This document shows positions 33,863-43,429 of a DNA stretch of 64,000 bases, in pieces. This stretch comes from Rhodothermia bacterium (lineage in GTDB: Bacteria; Bacteroidota; Rhodothermia; Balneolales; Balneolaceae). Every line of letters starts with the position of its first letter. The stretch's first letter is position 1. The stretch spans positions 62,001 through 126,000 of the forward strand of contig JAUICM010000009.1 in assembly GCA_030427885.1 (NCBI GenBank). The letters are read 5' to 3'. The position numbers were made by a program, and so were the translations under genes. The notes under the pieces were generated by a model, which was not told the DNA's origin, did not search any database, and worked only from the letters and a program-made list of their open reading frames with translations.

Positions 33863-35216
33863 TCCCTTATTCCTTATCAAAGTTCCGTCATCTTTGGTGT
33901 ATGTATCTGAATATATAGTTAGGCTTATATTCGAAGATTTTTGGGGTCTGCAGATCAATATTGAGCTACACGAACAAGATGAATATCATATAATTCATTC
34001 AGAATCAGAACAAAAGATCGTATTGCCAGCTTTGTTTATTACCAAGGAACGACTTGTATGGATGAAGAAGAGGGAGCGAAATAAATGGGGTTTGAAACAT
34101 GTAGAATATCACGGTAATCCAAAATTCCCGGTTCTTTTTGGAGGGGACTATTCTCTGGATGGTGAATACAACATTGACTTTTTTGGGACTATTTTTTTTC
34201 TCCTGAACCGATACCATGAAAAAACTGAAAAAATAGCACGTGATCAACACGACAGGAATAAAGCAAATCAAACTTTTCTGCTCCGTAATGACTTGATAAA
34301 TAAGCCACTTTCGGATATTTACTTAAATGAATTTGAAAAATTGATTGAGAGAACTTTTGGATTTCTTCCAGGAACGAAAAGTGTATATCGAGTGCTTCCA
34401 TCGCATGACGTAGACAGACCTTTTGAATATGTTTACTATACAAGAAAAAAACTTATCAAAAGAATAAGCGGCGACCTTATAAAGAGAAAATCTTTTCGAA
34501 GTGTAAAACGCAGAGTAGGAATTTACACAAAGGTCAGGAAAGGGAGCTTCGAATCAGATCCATATAATACGTTCGAATGGATAATGAGTGAATCTGAAAA
34601 AAAGGGTTATGTAAGTACTTTTCATTTCATTCCTGAGCAAACCAATCAAAAATATGATCAGGAATACGATCTTAAAAATGCTGAGATAAAAGAGTTAATT
34701 AGTAATATATCTAATCGAGGTCATCAAATTGGCTTACATCCCTCTTATGAATCTTCATCCATTCCGGGGCAAATATCTAAAGAATTTGAAAGCTTGAAGA
34801 AAGTGACGTCAGAATTGGGTATTGAACAAAATATATGGAAGAATAGAAATCATTTTCTGAGATGGAATACCGATTGCCTTTCTGAATTGGAAAATGCAGG
34901 TATTGATGTTGATCAGACTTTAGGCTTTAGTGGAAGTCCGGGTTTCAGATGCGGCACAAGCAGGTCTTTCTACCCATTCAATTATAAAACGAATAAAAGG
35001 TCTAAAGTAATTTCCGAGCCATTATTAGTAATGGAGGTCAGTTTGTTTGATGAAATTTATTTGGGACTGGAAGATAATTTACCCGAAGCCTGGAACATCG
35101 TTGAGGCAATCAAATCTGAATGCAAAAAATTCGGAGGGAATTTCACCGTATTATGGCATAATAATAACTTCCAAACCGATGAAATGAAGGAGTTTTATAC
35201 TGAATGTATCAAGTAG
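33855..35216 (+). CDS. Polysaccharide-deacetylase-fold protein with long N-terminal domain (DUF7033-like)
   Basis: 453 residues. An unassigned N-terminal domain (about 1-185) precedes a NodB-like domain (about 190-453). Metal-site motifs are visible: SHDVDR (about 186-191), GHQIGLHPSYE (HxxxH type) and a WHNNNF end. HDVD-type members differ from classical NodB (TFDDG), and the reaction of this subgroup is not established. De-N-acetylation of the glycan is the simplest guess. Codon use looks A+T-richer than the core genes. It overlaps the FemAB-like gene by 8 nt. Confidence 0.75.
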   Translation: MTDPLFLIKVPSSLVYVSEYIVRLIFEDFWGLQINIELHEQDEYHIIHSESEQKIVLPALFITKERLVWMKKRERNKWGLKHVEYHGNPKFPVLFGGDYSLDGEYNIDFFGTIFFLLNRYHEKTEKIARDQHDRNKANQTFLLRNDLINKPLSDIYLNEFEKLIERTFGFLPGTKSVYRVLPSHDVDRPFEYVYYTRKKLIKRISGDLIKRKSFRSVKRRVGIYTKVRKGSFESDPYNTFEWIMSESEKKGYVSTFHFIPEQTNQKYDQEYDLKNAEIKELISNISNRGHQIGLHPSYESSSIPGQISKEFESLKKVTSELGIEQNIWKNRNHFLRWNTDCLSELENAGIDVDQTLGFSGSPGFRCGTSRSFYPFNYKTNKRSKVISEPLLVMEVSLFDEIYLGLEDNLPEAWNIVEAIKSECKKFGGNFTVLWHNNNFQTDEMKEFYTECIK

Positions 35217-35241
35217 AATATTCCCAGGATGAGGTAGTGGC

Positions 35242-36435
35242 ATGAACATATTAATGATTCTCGACAAGCAGTTTCCAACAGATCTGCGTGTAGAGAATGA
35301 AGCTACTTCTTTAATCAGGGCAGGCCATAATGTGGGTCTTCTATCCATTGCTAATAATGCTGTTGATGAGGTGGTGGATGTAAAAGGGATAAAGGTATAC
35401 CGGCGTAAGGTATCAAAATTCAAGCGAGACAAAATGCACGGTCTGGCAGGTATGATCCCATGGATGGATAGGTTCGTTGCAAAAGAAGTAACTAAGATAT
35501 TAGAACAGGATCATTACGACGCAATCCACTTTCACGACCTGTATTTATTTGGTGCTGCCCGAATTATCAGGAAGAAACATCAGATGTATTTTATTGGGGA
35601 TATGCATGAAAATTATGTGGAAGTGCTAAAAGACTATCGCTGGGCTAATAAATTTCCAAATAACTTGATCGTATCACTTAAAAAGTGGGAAAGAAAAGAA
35701 AAAGAGTGGCTGAAGGACATGGATCGGGTTGTTACAGTCAGCGAGGGGATAAAAGAAAGGATCATACAAAAAGGGGTATCAGAGAAAAAAGTGCTTTTGG
35801 TTCCAAATACAATACAAACCCGTTTATTTAATGATTTTTCGGTAAAAGATGAAATCATCAAAAAGTTCAAAGATTACTTCTCATTGGTATATGTTGGAGG
35901 GTTTGTGAGTAATCGTGGGCTCGAGCATGTGATAGCAGGGATGAAAATTATACAGGAAAAGGAGCCAGACATTAAACTAATTCTGGTAGGTGACGGGGAT
36001 ATTAAAACCAGGTTACAGGATTTGACCAAAGAATTCGGAGTTGAAAATTCTGTTTATTTTGAAGGCTGGCAAAGTCAGGAAATGATCAAATCCTACCTGA
36101 TGGCAAGCAAGGTGGGATTGGTGCCATTCAAACGAACTCCACAGACCGACAATTCAAGTTCCAATAAACTTTTTCAGTACATGTATTTTGGCCTTCCCAT
36201 TTTAGGAACGAACTGCACTTCGGTTAAAGAACTTGTTGAGAAAGAAGACTGTGGAATCATTTATGAAAGTGAGAATGTTTCTGAATTTGTTGCCAGTGTT
36301 CTGACTTTATATAGTAACCGGGATAAAGTTTTAGCACTTGGTGAAAATGGTAAAAATGCAGTAATTGACACTTATTGTTGGGACATCACAGTAAAAGATA
36401 TGCTCACAATGTATGATCAGCTGGATGCAAAATGA
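35242..36435 (+). CDS. Family 4 glycosyltransferase
   Basis: 397 residues with a GT-B fold: two Rossmann-like halves, with LVYVGGFVSNRGLEHVI and LVGDGDIKTRLQ opening the nucleotide-sugar domain and SSNKLFQYMYFGLPILGTN as the EX7E-like region (Glu in VKELVEKEDCG). It would add a sugar to the lipid-linked oligosaccharide at the inner face of the membrane. Donor and acceptor are unknown. It overlaps the methyltransferase gene start by 4 nt. Confidence 0.88.
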   Translation: MNILMILDKQFPTDLRVENEATSLIRAGHNVGLLSIANNAVDEVVDVKGIKVYRRKVSKFKRDKMHGLAGMIPWMDRFVAKEVTKILEQDHYDAIHFHDLYLFGAARIIRKKHQMYFIGDMHENYVEVLKDYRWANKFPNNLIVSLKKWERKEKEWLKDMDRVVTVSEGIKERIIQKGVSEKKVLLVPNTIQTRLFNDFSVKDEIIKKFKDYFSLVYVGGFVSNRGLEHVIAGMKIIQEKEPDIKLILVGDGDIKTRLQDLTKEFGVENSVYFEGWQSQEMIKSYLMASKVGLVPFKRTPQTDNSSSNKLFQYMYFGLPILGTNCTSVKELVEKEDCGIIYESENVSEFVASVLTLYSNRDKVLALGENGKNAVIDTYCWDITVKDMLTMYDQLDAK

Positions 36436-37124
36436 GCAGCTCTAAAGAAAATAATAAAGAGCATTACCAGGAGTTTTATGAAACTAATGACTGGGGAGTA
36501 AGTTATTCGAAGATCCGGTTTCAGGTGGTATCCTATGTAAAGCTAATTGAGCTTTTTTCACGAAAGCCACTTAAAAGAATACTGGATATTGGATGTGGTA
36601 CCGGCTTATATACGAAAGCATTTATGGATCTGGGGTACCGTTGTACGGGGATTGATTTTGCCGAATCAGCAATTAAGAAAGCAAAAGAGCAGTTTGATGG
36701 TGCTCATTTCTTACAACATGACGCTACAAAGATCACATTGGATGATAAATTCGATCTCTTTTTTGCCAGTGGTTTCTCACCGTTCAATTCAATGGATTTT
36801 GAGAATATCAGTCGCATAATTAATCAATGGGCAGAACAGATTGAGAATGAAGGTATGATCTTTATTCTGGGCCGGTCTGATCTGAGTGGAAAAAAATCAT
36901 CGTCAGGTTGGTATTTTCATACTGCAGAACAAGTTGAGAATATGTACCTGAATTCAGATTGTGAAGTTATGACTTTTTATATACATCCTTTACTAAGGTA
37001 CGTTTTGATCATTCCAATTTTCAGAAAAAGTGTTCTAAAATTGGTCAGCTATTTTTCAAAAAACATTATAGCAAAGATGATGCGCAGGCCTGTTCGCCTG
37101 GTATCAATTTTGATAAAGAAATGA
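36432..37124 (+). CDS. Class I SAM-dependent methyltransferase
   Basis: 230 residues. ILDIGCGTGLYTKAFMDLG is motif I (SAM binding), then GIDFAESAIKKA and the FDLFFASG strand. A C-terminal hydrophobic patch (VLIIPIFRKSVLKLVSYFS) may lie on the membrane. Its place between the glycosyltransferase and deacetylase-like genes, with 4-nt overlaps at both ends, suggests O-methylation of a sugar in the same glycan. Confidence 0.85.
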   Translation: MSSSKENNKEHYQEFYETNDWGVSYSKIRFQVVSYVKLIELFSRKPLKRILDIGCGTGLYTKAFMDLGYRCTGIDFAESAIKKAKEQFDGAHFLQHDATKITLDDKFDLFFASGFSPFNSMDFENISRIINQWAEQIENEGMIFILGRSDLSGKKSSSGWYFHTAEQVENMYLNSDCEVMTFYIHPLLRYVLIIPIFRKSVLKLVSYFSKNIIAKMMRRPVRLVSILIKK

Positions 37125-37894
37125 TCCGTTCAGTTGTAAAAAAAATAACTCAGAGTTCAAGATTAGATGAATACCGATCTATCATCGAGCTCGCTCTTCA
37201 GCAGGGATACATTGTAACTTCATTACTTGACTGGTATGAACATGATTTTTATACGGGGAAGAAAGTGTTAATACTCAGGCACGATGTTGATTATGACGCT
37301 CAGGGAGCTTTTCGAATGTATGAGATCGAAAAAAGTCTGGGGGTAAAATCCACCTTTTATTATCGATGGTATACGGTTCATCCTTACACAATGGCTAAAA
37401 TCCATTCAGATGGATTTGAAGTTTCTCTGCATTTTGAAACATTGGCTACTTATTGCAGAAACAAAAAAATTACTCAGGCTTCTCAGCTAACAGAAACTCA
37501 TTATGAAGAAGCATATCAAAACCTGTTGAATGAGATTGATACATTTGAAAAAGAATTCTGGAAGATTAAAACGATATGTTCACACGGGGATCAGCGGAAT
37601 CGCTTGATAGGTATCCCAAACCATGTGATTTTGCAAGGAAAGGACCTTTCGAGGCTGGGGATTTATTTTGAGACTTATGATGAACCTATAAAGTCTCTAT
37701 TTGATACTTATATCTCAGACTCCAGCATTAAGGCAAATCATGCATGGCGATATGGGGTACCACCTGAACATGCTATTCAAAATGGAAATGCATCTATTTG
37801 CTTGCTAACACATCCACAGCACTGGAATTATCACTTCTCTCGAAATATCAAAAAAGTGATGATTGACACCTACGAACACTTTTTCAGAAGGTAA
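37121..37894 (+). CDS. Short HDVD-type polysaccharide-deacetylase-like protein
   Basis: 257 residues. LILRHDVDYDAQGAF carries the HDVD metal motif, STFYYRWYTV and GFEVSLHFETL the next barrel strands, and CSHGDQRNR and THPQHWNYHF further His candidates. It is the second HDVD protein in the operon, without the N-terminal extension of the 33855 gene. It ends in an 11-nt overlap with the convergent wecB gene, closing the plus-strand operon. The exact reaction is unknown. Confidence 0.72.
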   Translation: MIRSVVKKITQSSRLDEYRSIIELALQQGYIVTSLLDWYEHDFYTGKKVLILRHDVDYDAQGAFRMYEIEKSLGVKSTFYYRWYTVHPYTMAKIHSDGFEVSLHFETLATYCRNKKITQASQLTETHYEEAYQNLLNEIDTFEKEFWKIKTICSHGDQRNRLIGIPNHVILQGKDLSRLGIYFETYDEPIKSLFDTYISDSSIKANHAWRYGVPPEHAIQNGNASICLLTHPQHWNYHFSRNIKKVMIDTYEHFFRR

Positions 37895-38951
37895 AAGCTT
37901 GCTGGAGTTGTTCTGCAATTTTTTGTGAAGCTTTACCATCCCCATACAATGGGGTCCATTTGGTAGATGGTGTTTGCTGGGAGGCGTAAATAATATGTGA
38001 AGCATCAGCACCTGTCAATATATTCCATTCCCCTTCGAGTGTCTCGGTCCACTCTGTTTGTTCCCTGATAGTGATACACTGTTTTTTCATCCAGTAAGCT
38101 TCTTTTTGAAGTCCGCCGGAATCTGTGATCACTTTATATGAGTTCTTCAACAGTATCATCATTTGATGATAGGATGCTGGCTCGATGAGATGAAGATTCA
38201 CCGGAATTTTTTTGTCAGTTAATTTTTTCTTGTTTCTTGGATGAACTGGCCATACAACTGGTTTGTCGAGACCAGCAAAAGCTTCAAGAATGGCATCAAG
38301 GTTTGTATCAGAATCTGTATTTACTGGCCGGTGAACCGTTGCCAGATAATATTGTTCCTCCAGAAATGGAATAATTGAGTTCAATGATATTTTTGATTCA
38401 GCAATTTCTGAAAACCGCAGCAGAGCATCGTACATCACATCGCCGACATTAAACACATTCTCAGTAATACCTTCTTTTGCAAGTTGCTCAACAGAGGGTT
38501 GTGATGAGCAAAAGAGGAAAGATGAAATGTGATCGGTAACCACCCGATTGATCTCTTCGGGCATCTCCCTGTTAAAGCTTCGGAGTCCGGCTTCGATATG
38601 AACTATAGGAATATGAAGTTTCGAAGCAACTAAGGCTCCCGCAAGAGTAGAATTGGTATCACCGTAGACCAATAGTGCCGCCGGTTTTTTCTTAAGATCC
38701 AGAATGTACTGTTCCAGTTTTGTAAGCATAAAGCCTGTTTGAGTCCCATGTGTTCCTGAACCAACTTCAAGGTTGGAAGCGGGGGCAGGAATACCAAGTT
38801 CCTCCCAAAAGACAGTACTCATTTCATAGTCATAATGCTGCCCGGTATGTATAATTTGCTCATTAATGCCTCTGGAGTGGAGGGCATGTGAAACGACTGC
38901 AGCCTTAACAAACTGTGGACGCGCACCTACGATGGTAAGTATAAAACTCAT
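37884..38951 (-). CDS. wecB: UDP-N-acetylglucosamine 2-epimerase
   Basis: 355 residues, GT-B-like fold. TIVGARPQFVKAA at the N-terminus, HIEAGLRSF, MPEEINRVVTDHIS and ITDSGGLQKEA are family signatures. It makes UDP-ManNAc, a precursor for surface glycans. Last gene of a minus-strand operon (gatC-yfhO-glycosyltransferase-wecB), overlapping the preceding glycosyltransferase by 4 nt. Confidence 0.93.
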   Translation of the reverse strand: MSFILTIVGARPQFVKAAVVSHALHSRGINEQIIHTGQHYDYEMSTVFWEELGIPAPASNLEVGSGTHGTQTGFMLTKLEQYILDLKKKPAALLVYGDTNSTLAGALVASKLHIPIVHIEAGLRSFNREMPEEINRVVTDHISSFLFCSSQPSVEQLAKEGITENVFNVGDVMYDALLRFSEIAESKISLNSIIPFLEEQYYLATVHRPVNTDSDTNLDAILEAFAGLDKPVVWPVHPRNKKKLTDKKIPVNLHLIEPASYHQMMILLKNSYKVITDSGGLQKEAYWMKKQCITIREQTEWTETLEGEWNILTGADASHIIYASQQTPSTKWTPLYGDGKASQKIAEQLQQAFTF

Positions 38952-40258
38952 GAAACAAGGTTATCTAGAATTTCGGACATCTGTTTGGTTAGGTTTTCCC
39001 GTGAATATCGGTCAACAGATGATCCATTGTAATTTACTGTACCTTCTTTCCAATTCCTGTACAGGGAATATAATTCTGATTTTAAATTTTCCTTTTCAGA
39101 ATACAGAACCATGACTCCGGCATTAGCTTCATTAAGTACGCCTTTAACATCCCCCTCCAACGGGCTTATGCAAATAATTGGCCGCCGGGCTGCAAGATAT
39201 TCAAACATTTTTCCGGTCAAAATTAGGTTGGCATTTGGGGTATTGTTGATAATAAGTAAAAGTCCCTCAGACTGTTGTTGTATTGAGATGATTTCATCGT
39301 GGGGTACATAGTCAACTAATTCAACAACTTCAGAGAGTTTATAGTCAGCAATTTTTTGTTCGATGGAAACATCAGTTTTTCCGATCAGTCGCAATACAAA
39401 CTCATCTTTAAAATTCGAAACTGATTCACTTAACTCGGAAAGAGCCTGCCATAAAATTTCAGGATTTCTGGTTGGTGTCATCATTCCTACGTGAGACAAC
39501 ACACACACATCGTTAGGTTTATAAGAAGATCGCTCGAAGTCAGAAGAATCAAAGCCATTGGTGATCACGTCAATTTCGGTGGACGTGATCTCTTCAAATT
39601 CGGATTTCATGCTCGGACTAATTACTACAACTTTGTCGCACTCATCAAGAACTTTTTTTTCCAGTTTAAGATGTTTCTTATGTGCGTAAGAGGAAAGTTT
39701 CAGATCCTGGTAAAAATCTATATTAGTCCATGGATCTCTGAAATCAGCAATCCAGGGAATAGCAAGTTCAGATTTTAATCCTAATGCGATGAGATGCATA
39801 GAATGAGGCGGTCCTGTGGATACAATGGCATCTACCGGATGGTCTTTAAGGTACTTCTTTAAAAAAGAAACAGAGGGTTTGATCCAGAACTTCCGGGCAT
39901 CTGGTATAAAAAAATTGCCACGTATCCAGAGAGAAAGATTCTGCAGGAAGGAACTTTCATTACCAGATTTCATTAATCCGGAGCCCAGTTTTTCTTCCTT
40001 TTTTAGCCCTACAAACTTTTTATATGCGGTGTAAGGTTCACGAATTGGTTGCTTTATCACTTCAAGATCTGAGGGTATATCTTTTTCAAGACTGTGATCG
40101 ATCTCAGGATACTCAGGATTTGACGGGGTATATATAACAGGTTCCCATTCAAAACTCCTGAGGTATTTTACAAATTTAACCCAGCGTTGCACACCTGATC
40201 CACCGCTTGGAGGCCAGTAATAAGCGATTATTAAAACTCGTTTATTCTGCTTTGGCAT
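38948..40258 (-). CDS. Glycosyltransferase (GT4-like)
   Basis: 436 residues. The N-terminus RVLIIAYYWPPSGGSGVQRWVK is typical of a group of GT4-like enzymes frequent in Bacteroidota; DAIVSTGPPHSMHL and IADFRDPWTN follow. The C-terminal half has GKMFEYLAARRPIICISP. It overlaps YfhO upstream by 17 nt and wecB downstream by 4 nt, so it is translated with both. Substrates are unknown. Confidence 0.85.
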   Translation of the reverse strand: MPKQNKRVLIIAYYWPPSGGSGVQRWVKFVKYLRSFEWEPVIYTPSNPEYPEIDHSLEKDIPSDLEVIKQPIREPYTAYKKFVGLKKEEKLGSGLMKSGNESSFLQNLSLWIRGNFFIPDARKFWIKPSVSFLKKYLKDHPVDAIVSTGPPHSMHLIALGLKSELAIPWIADFRDPWTNIDFYQDLKLSSYAHKKHLKLEKKVLDECDKVVVISPSMKSEFEEITSTEIDVITNGFDSSDFERSSYKPNDVCVLSHVGMMTPTRNPEILWQALSELSESVSNFKDEFVLRLIGKTDVSIEQKIADYKLSEVVELVDYVPHDEIISIQQQSEGLLLIINNTPNANLILTGKMFEYLAARRPIICISPLEGDVKGVLNEANAGVMVLYSEKENLKSELYSLYRNWKEGTVNYNGSSVDRYSRENLTKQMSEILDNLVS

Positions 40259-42689
40259 TTCTGTTTTTGAAAAAGGTAAATGCTAAGAATAGTCCCAGAA
40301 TGAGTTGTGTAACTAATGAAAACATCGATAAAGAGGAGCCTAAAGCAATTGATCTAGGTTTAAAATCAAATTCAAGGGTATGCTCTCCTGCAGGCACCTG
40401 CACGCCTCTGAGCAGATAATTAGTTTTATGAATTGGAATTTCCTCACCATCCAGCAAAGCCTCCCATCCTTCAGGGTAGTATATTTCGCTGATTACCAGG
40501 AAACCAGGCTTAGAGCGTGAAGTTTTGATCGTCATTTCAGGTCCGGTATAATAGCTCACCTCAACACTTGAGCTTGAATCAGGGCTGGTTTCAGCAGTAA
40601 AATCTTCAATTACTGCAGTATTTGAAAAATCTATTACACCAGGATATAGATGATTATATGCATCAACAGGATCATTGGTGGTGATTGTTGAGTCAACAAA
40701 AAAGGCTTTAGGTAAAACCTCATCCAGCTGAAGAACAACACCTGAATTTCCCCGGAATACCGGAGTCAGACCCGGGATGCCCAGTGGCTGATTATAGGTG
40801 ATGTACTTGGTATTTAGCAAGGCAAGAAGTCCCAGGTTAATACCTGAAGGACCGGAAAAAAGCGGTCCATCCTGAGCCATTAGCACATCCTGAACCACAC
40901 TCAATTTTGCAGCAGTATATCCTCCAATTATAGGATAAAAATAGGCGCCGGTAGCATTTTGAAAAGGACTATCCAGTAAAGGGAAAACACGGTATGGATA
41001 CGTCGAGTTTTCAGAAATATGGCCTTCAATAAATTGATCAATATCTCTTCGCTGAGACTCAAGATAATTAACAGGGTTAATATTTGAGGCAACAAAATTT
41101 TGTTCTGGCATATACCTTTGGTCAACATTGATCATATCAAATGAGATCAAAATGATCAGAATAAATGAGCCGATACTAAGGCCAATTTTGGAGTTCGAAA
41201 TAGCGAAAACCAGGCCAGTAGTAATTATAATAAACAAAGCTAACCTGAGTATATCACCTTTGGCTTTTTCCTCTCTTTCAGGAACAAGTCTGCTTTTTAC
41301 ATAGTTATTGGCCTGTTGTTGAACCTGAGGATTATTCACGCTCACCTGATTCTGCTGAGCAATTTGATTAGCAATATTTGCTACTTCGCCCTGCTTAATA
41401 AAACTCATAGAATTCACACCAATGAAAAGGATCAGCAACGTTGCTAATATGGTGCCAATTGGTGCATACAACTGTTTGAAGCTTGCAGCCTTATGAGCAG
41501 TAAAGTCCAATAGCCAGTTAAATCCATAGACAGCTACTACAGTATAACATAAGACTGTCAACACAAGCCAGGTTTCAGGAGCGCGAAATTTGTTGAAAAA
41601 AGGAATATAATCGAAAGCGAACTGATTGAGGATAAGGAAGTTGCCGCCCCAGGCAAAAAGAATGCCCAAGGTACCAACAGCAAGAAATACGAACATATTC
41701 TTTTCTCTGACTTTGAACAAAGCAATGACGAAGAATACAAATGCGACAGCCCCAAAGTAATGCGGGCCGCTTGTAAAGGTTTTAGGTCCCCAGTATTCTG
41801 CCCCCGAGCCCCCAAAGAGATCAGGAATCAAAAGGGTGAGCGTTTCTGAAATACCCTGAGACCAGCCAAATGCATATCCGGTATCCATTGTTGTAGTGCC
41901 CTGAACTGCAGAGCCTCCTCGTAAACTATAGTGCGCATATTCCTGTAGTGCCAGAACTTTTTCTGCATTACCCAATGCTCCAATCAACACCCCAGCAGCA
42001 AGTAAAAGACCAAGTGTTATCCAGGTTTTTGTTCTTTTTTCCTGGATCATTCTGTAAGAGTCGAAAATGAATAAACCACCGATCAGATAGAAATAATAGT
42101 AGGTGATCTGTGGATGTCCCGCTCTGATCTCCAGAGCCATAGCAACCGTAATAATAAAAAGGCCCAGCAGCTTTTTTTCCTTTTTCATTAGCATCCAGTA
42201 CCCTGAAAGAAGCCAGGGGATGAATCCAAGAGCTACGAATTTAGAAGTGTGACCTGCTATTATTATGATTGGAAAGTATGAGGTTAACCCAAATATAATG
42301 CTTCCAAAACAGGCTGTTAAAGGTTTAAAACCCATAAGGGTGAGAAAAAAGTACATTCCTCCAAGTAGTACCCAGAATTGGAATGCCGGATAAATTGTTT
42401 TGAAGTATCGATCCAGATTATCAAGATGTGGGACAGCTTTTTCTATAGCAATTACATAGGAAGGCATCCCGCCATAAATATTATTTGCCCAAAGAGGTTC
42501 TTCTCCAAATTGTTCCTGATATTCATAAACAGATTCAACAGCGGCACGATACTGCGTAATATCATGGCGCTGGAGTTCTTTACCACCTAGTGTGGTGTCG
42601 AAGAAAAGAATGAGAGGTATAACAAATAGAATGGCAAGAGCAATGATATGTTGTCTTGACGCAGGGAGATTTTGGAAGAAGTCTTTCAC
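40242..42689 (-). CDS. YfhO-family large membrane protein (putative GT-C glycosyltransferase)
   Basis: 815 residues, about 12-14 membrane segments with a large loop near residues 545-700 (facing the periplasm) and a final membrane segment. HDITQYRAAVESVYEYQEQFGEEP near residues 38-61 and the periplasmic FRAPETWLVL segment are typical of YfhO proteins, which in Bacillus and Listeria glycosylate surface polymers from lipid-linked sugars. A GT-C role in this envelope operon is plausible. It begins 27 nt after gatC. Confidence 0.82.
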   Translation of the reverse strand: MKDFFQNLPASRQHIIALAILFVIPLILFFDTTLGGKELQRHDITQYRAAVESVYEYQEQFGEEPLWANNIYGGMPSYVIAIEKAVPHLDNLDRYFKTIYPAFQFWVLLGGMYFFLTLMGFKPLTACFGSIIFGLTSYFPIIIIAGHTSKFVALGFIPWLLSGYWMLMKKEKKLLGLFIITVAMALEIRAGHPQITYYYFYLIGGLFIFDSYRMIQEKRTKTWITLGLLLAAGVLIGALGNAEKVLALQEYAHYSLRGGSAVQGTTTMDTGYAFGWSQGISETLTLLIPDLFGGSGAEYWGPKTFTSGPHYFGAVAFVFFVIALFKVREKNMFVFLAVGTLGILFAWGGNFLILNQFAFDYIPFFNKFRAPETWLVLTVLCYTVVAVYGFNWLLDFTAHKAASFKQLYAPIGTILATLLILFIGVNSMSFIKQGEVANIANQIAQQNQVSVNNPQVQQQANNYVKSRLVPEREEKAKGDILRLALFIIITTGLVFAISNSKIGLSIGSFILIILISFDMINVDQRYMPEQNFVASNINPVNYLESQRRDIDQFIEGHISENSTYPYRVFPLLDSPFQNATGAYFYPIIGGYTAAKLSVVQDVLMAQDGPLFSGPSGINLGLLALLNTKYITYNQPLGIPGLTPVFRGNSGVVLQLDEVLPKAFFVDSTITTNDPVDAYNHLYPGVIDFSNTAVIEDFTAETSPDSSSSVEVSYYTGPEMTIKTSRSKPGFLVISEIYYPEGWEALLDGEEIPIHKTNYLLRGVQVPAGEHTLEFDFKPRSIALGSSLSMFSLVTQLILGLFLAFTFFKNRNAKAE

Positions 42690-42716
42690 AGAAAGTGGGT
42701 TAAATTCGGTTGTTTA

Positions 42717-43004
42717 TCACTCAATAACTTTTGGCACTCTGAAATAATCAGAGTCTGCATCCGGAGCATTTTTAAGTGCATCCTCATGCGAAAGTGGAGT
42801 CTTGGCTTCATCTTTTCTAAGTCGGCTGTCCATCTCCACAACGTGCTCAAGTGGAGCGATATCGGTAGTATCTAATTCGTTTAAAAGATCCATGAAACCA
42901 AGGATCTTATTCATGTCTTCACCAAGGTGTTTTACTTCCTCATCGGACAATTGCAGCCGCGCAAGGTTGGCAACATAGCGTACTTCTTTTTCTGAAACTG
43001 ACAT
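42717..43004 (-). CDS. gatC: Asp-tRNA(Asn)/Glu-tRNA(Gln) amidotransferase subunit C
   Basis: 95 residues, normal GatC size. VRYVANLARLQLSDEEV and the LEHVVEMDSRLRKDEA and FRVPKVIE C-terminal elements match the family. GatCAB amidates mischarged Glu-tRNA-Gln and/or Asp-tRNA-Asn. gatA and gatB are not in the window. It is the first gene of the minus-strand transcript leading into yfhO and is divergent from ptsH. Confidence 0.92.
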   Translation of the reverse strand: MSVSEKEVRYVANLARLQLSDEEVKHLGEDMNKILGFMDLLNELDTTDIAPLEHVVEMDSRLRKDEAKTPLSHEDALKNAPDADSDYFRVPKVIE

Positions 43005-43151
43005 ATCTTTATTTTTAAATGATGGCTCGTAATTTAAGAAAGAAAGTTTGAAAGGTTAATTCATTATCCGGATAAAATAAAACTAGTTGAAGGTCTATCA
43101 TTTTTAATGCTTTCTTAGAATATTGTTAAAATTAGAATGCTATATTCAGAG

Positions 43152-43424
43152 ATGATCAAGAAAAAAGTAACCATATTAAATAGTTCAGGTTTACATGCCA
43201 GGCCTTCAGCCGCACTGGTGAAGCTTGCAGGGCAGTTTAAATCTGATTTTTATATACACATGTACGGTTACCGGGTAAATGGTAAAAGTATATTAGGTGT
43301 AATGACCCTTGCAGCTGAGCAGGGAGCGGAACTTGTATTTGAGGTAAATGGGTCGGATGAGAAAGAAGCATTGAACGCAATTCTTGAGCTTGTTGAGAAC
43401 AAGTTTGGAATGGAAGATGAATAA
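43152..43424 (+). CDS. ptsH: Phosphocarrier protein HPr
   Basis: 90 residues from ATG 43152. With this start the phospho-accepting histidine falls at His15 (GLHARPSA) and the regulatory serine at Ser46 (NGKSILGV), the canonical HPr numbering, which decides it against the upstream ATG at 43137. HPr relays phosphate from Enzyme I. Ser46 with its context suggests HPr kinase control. ptsI starts 6 nt later. No sugar-specific EIIB or EIIC is in the window. Confidence 0.93.
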   Translation: MIKKKVTILNSSGLHARPSAALVKLAGQFKSDFYIHMYGYRVNGKSILGVMTLAAEQGAELVFEVNGSDEKEALNAILELVENKFGMEDE

Positions 43425-43429
43425 GCATC

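Noticed and set aside
29984-37894. Exosortase/PEP-CTERM type exopolysaccharide locus, suggested by FemAB-like plus deacetylase genes
   Set aside because: No exosortase, PEP-CTERM protein, PrsT-like or chain-length gene is present.
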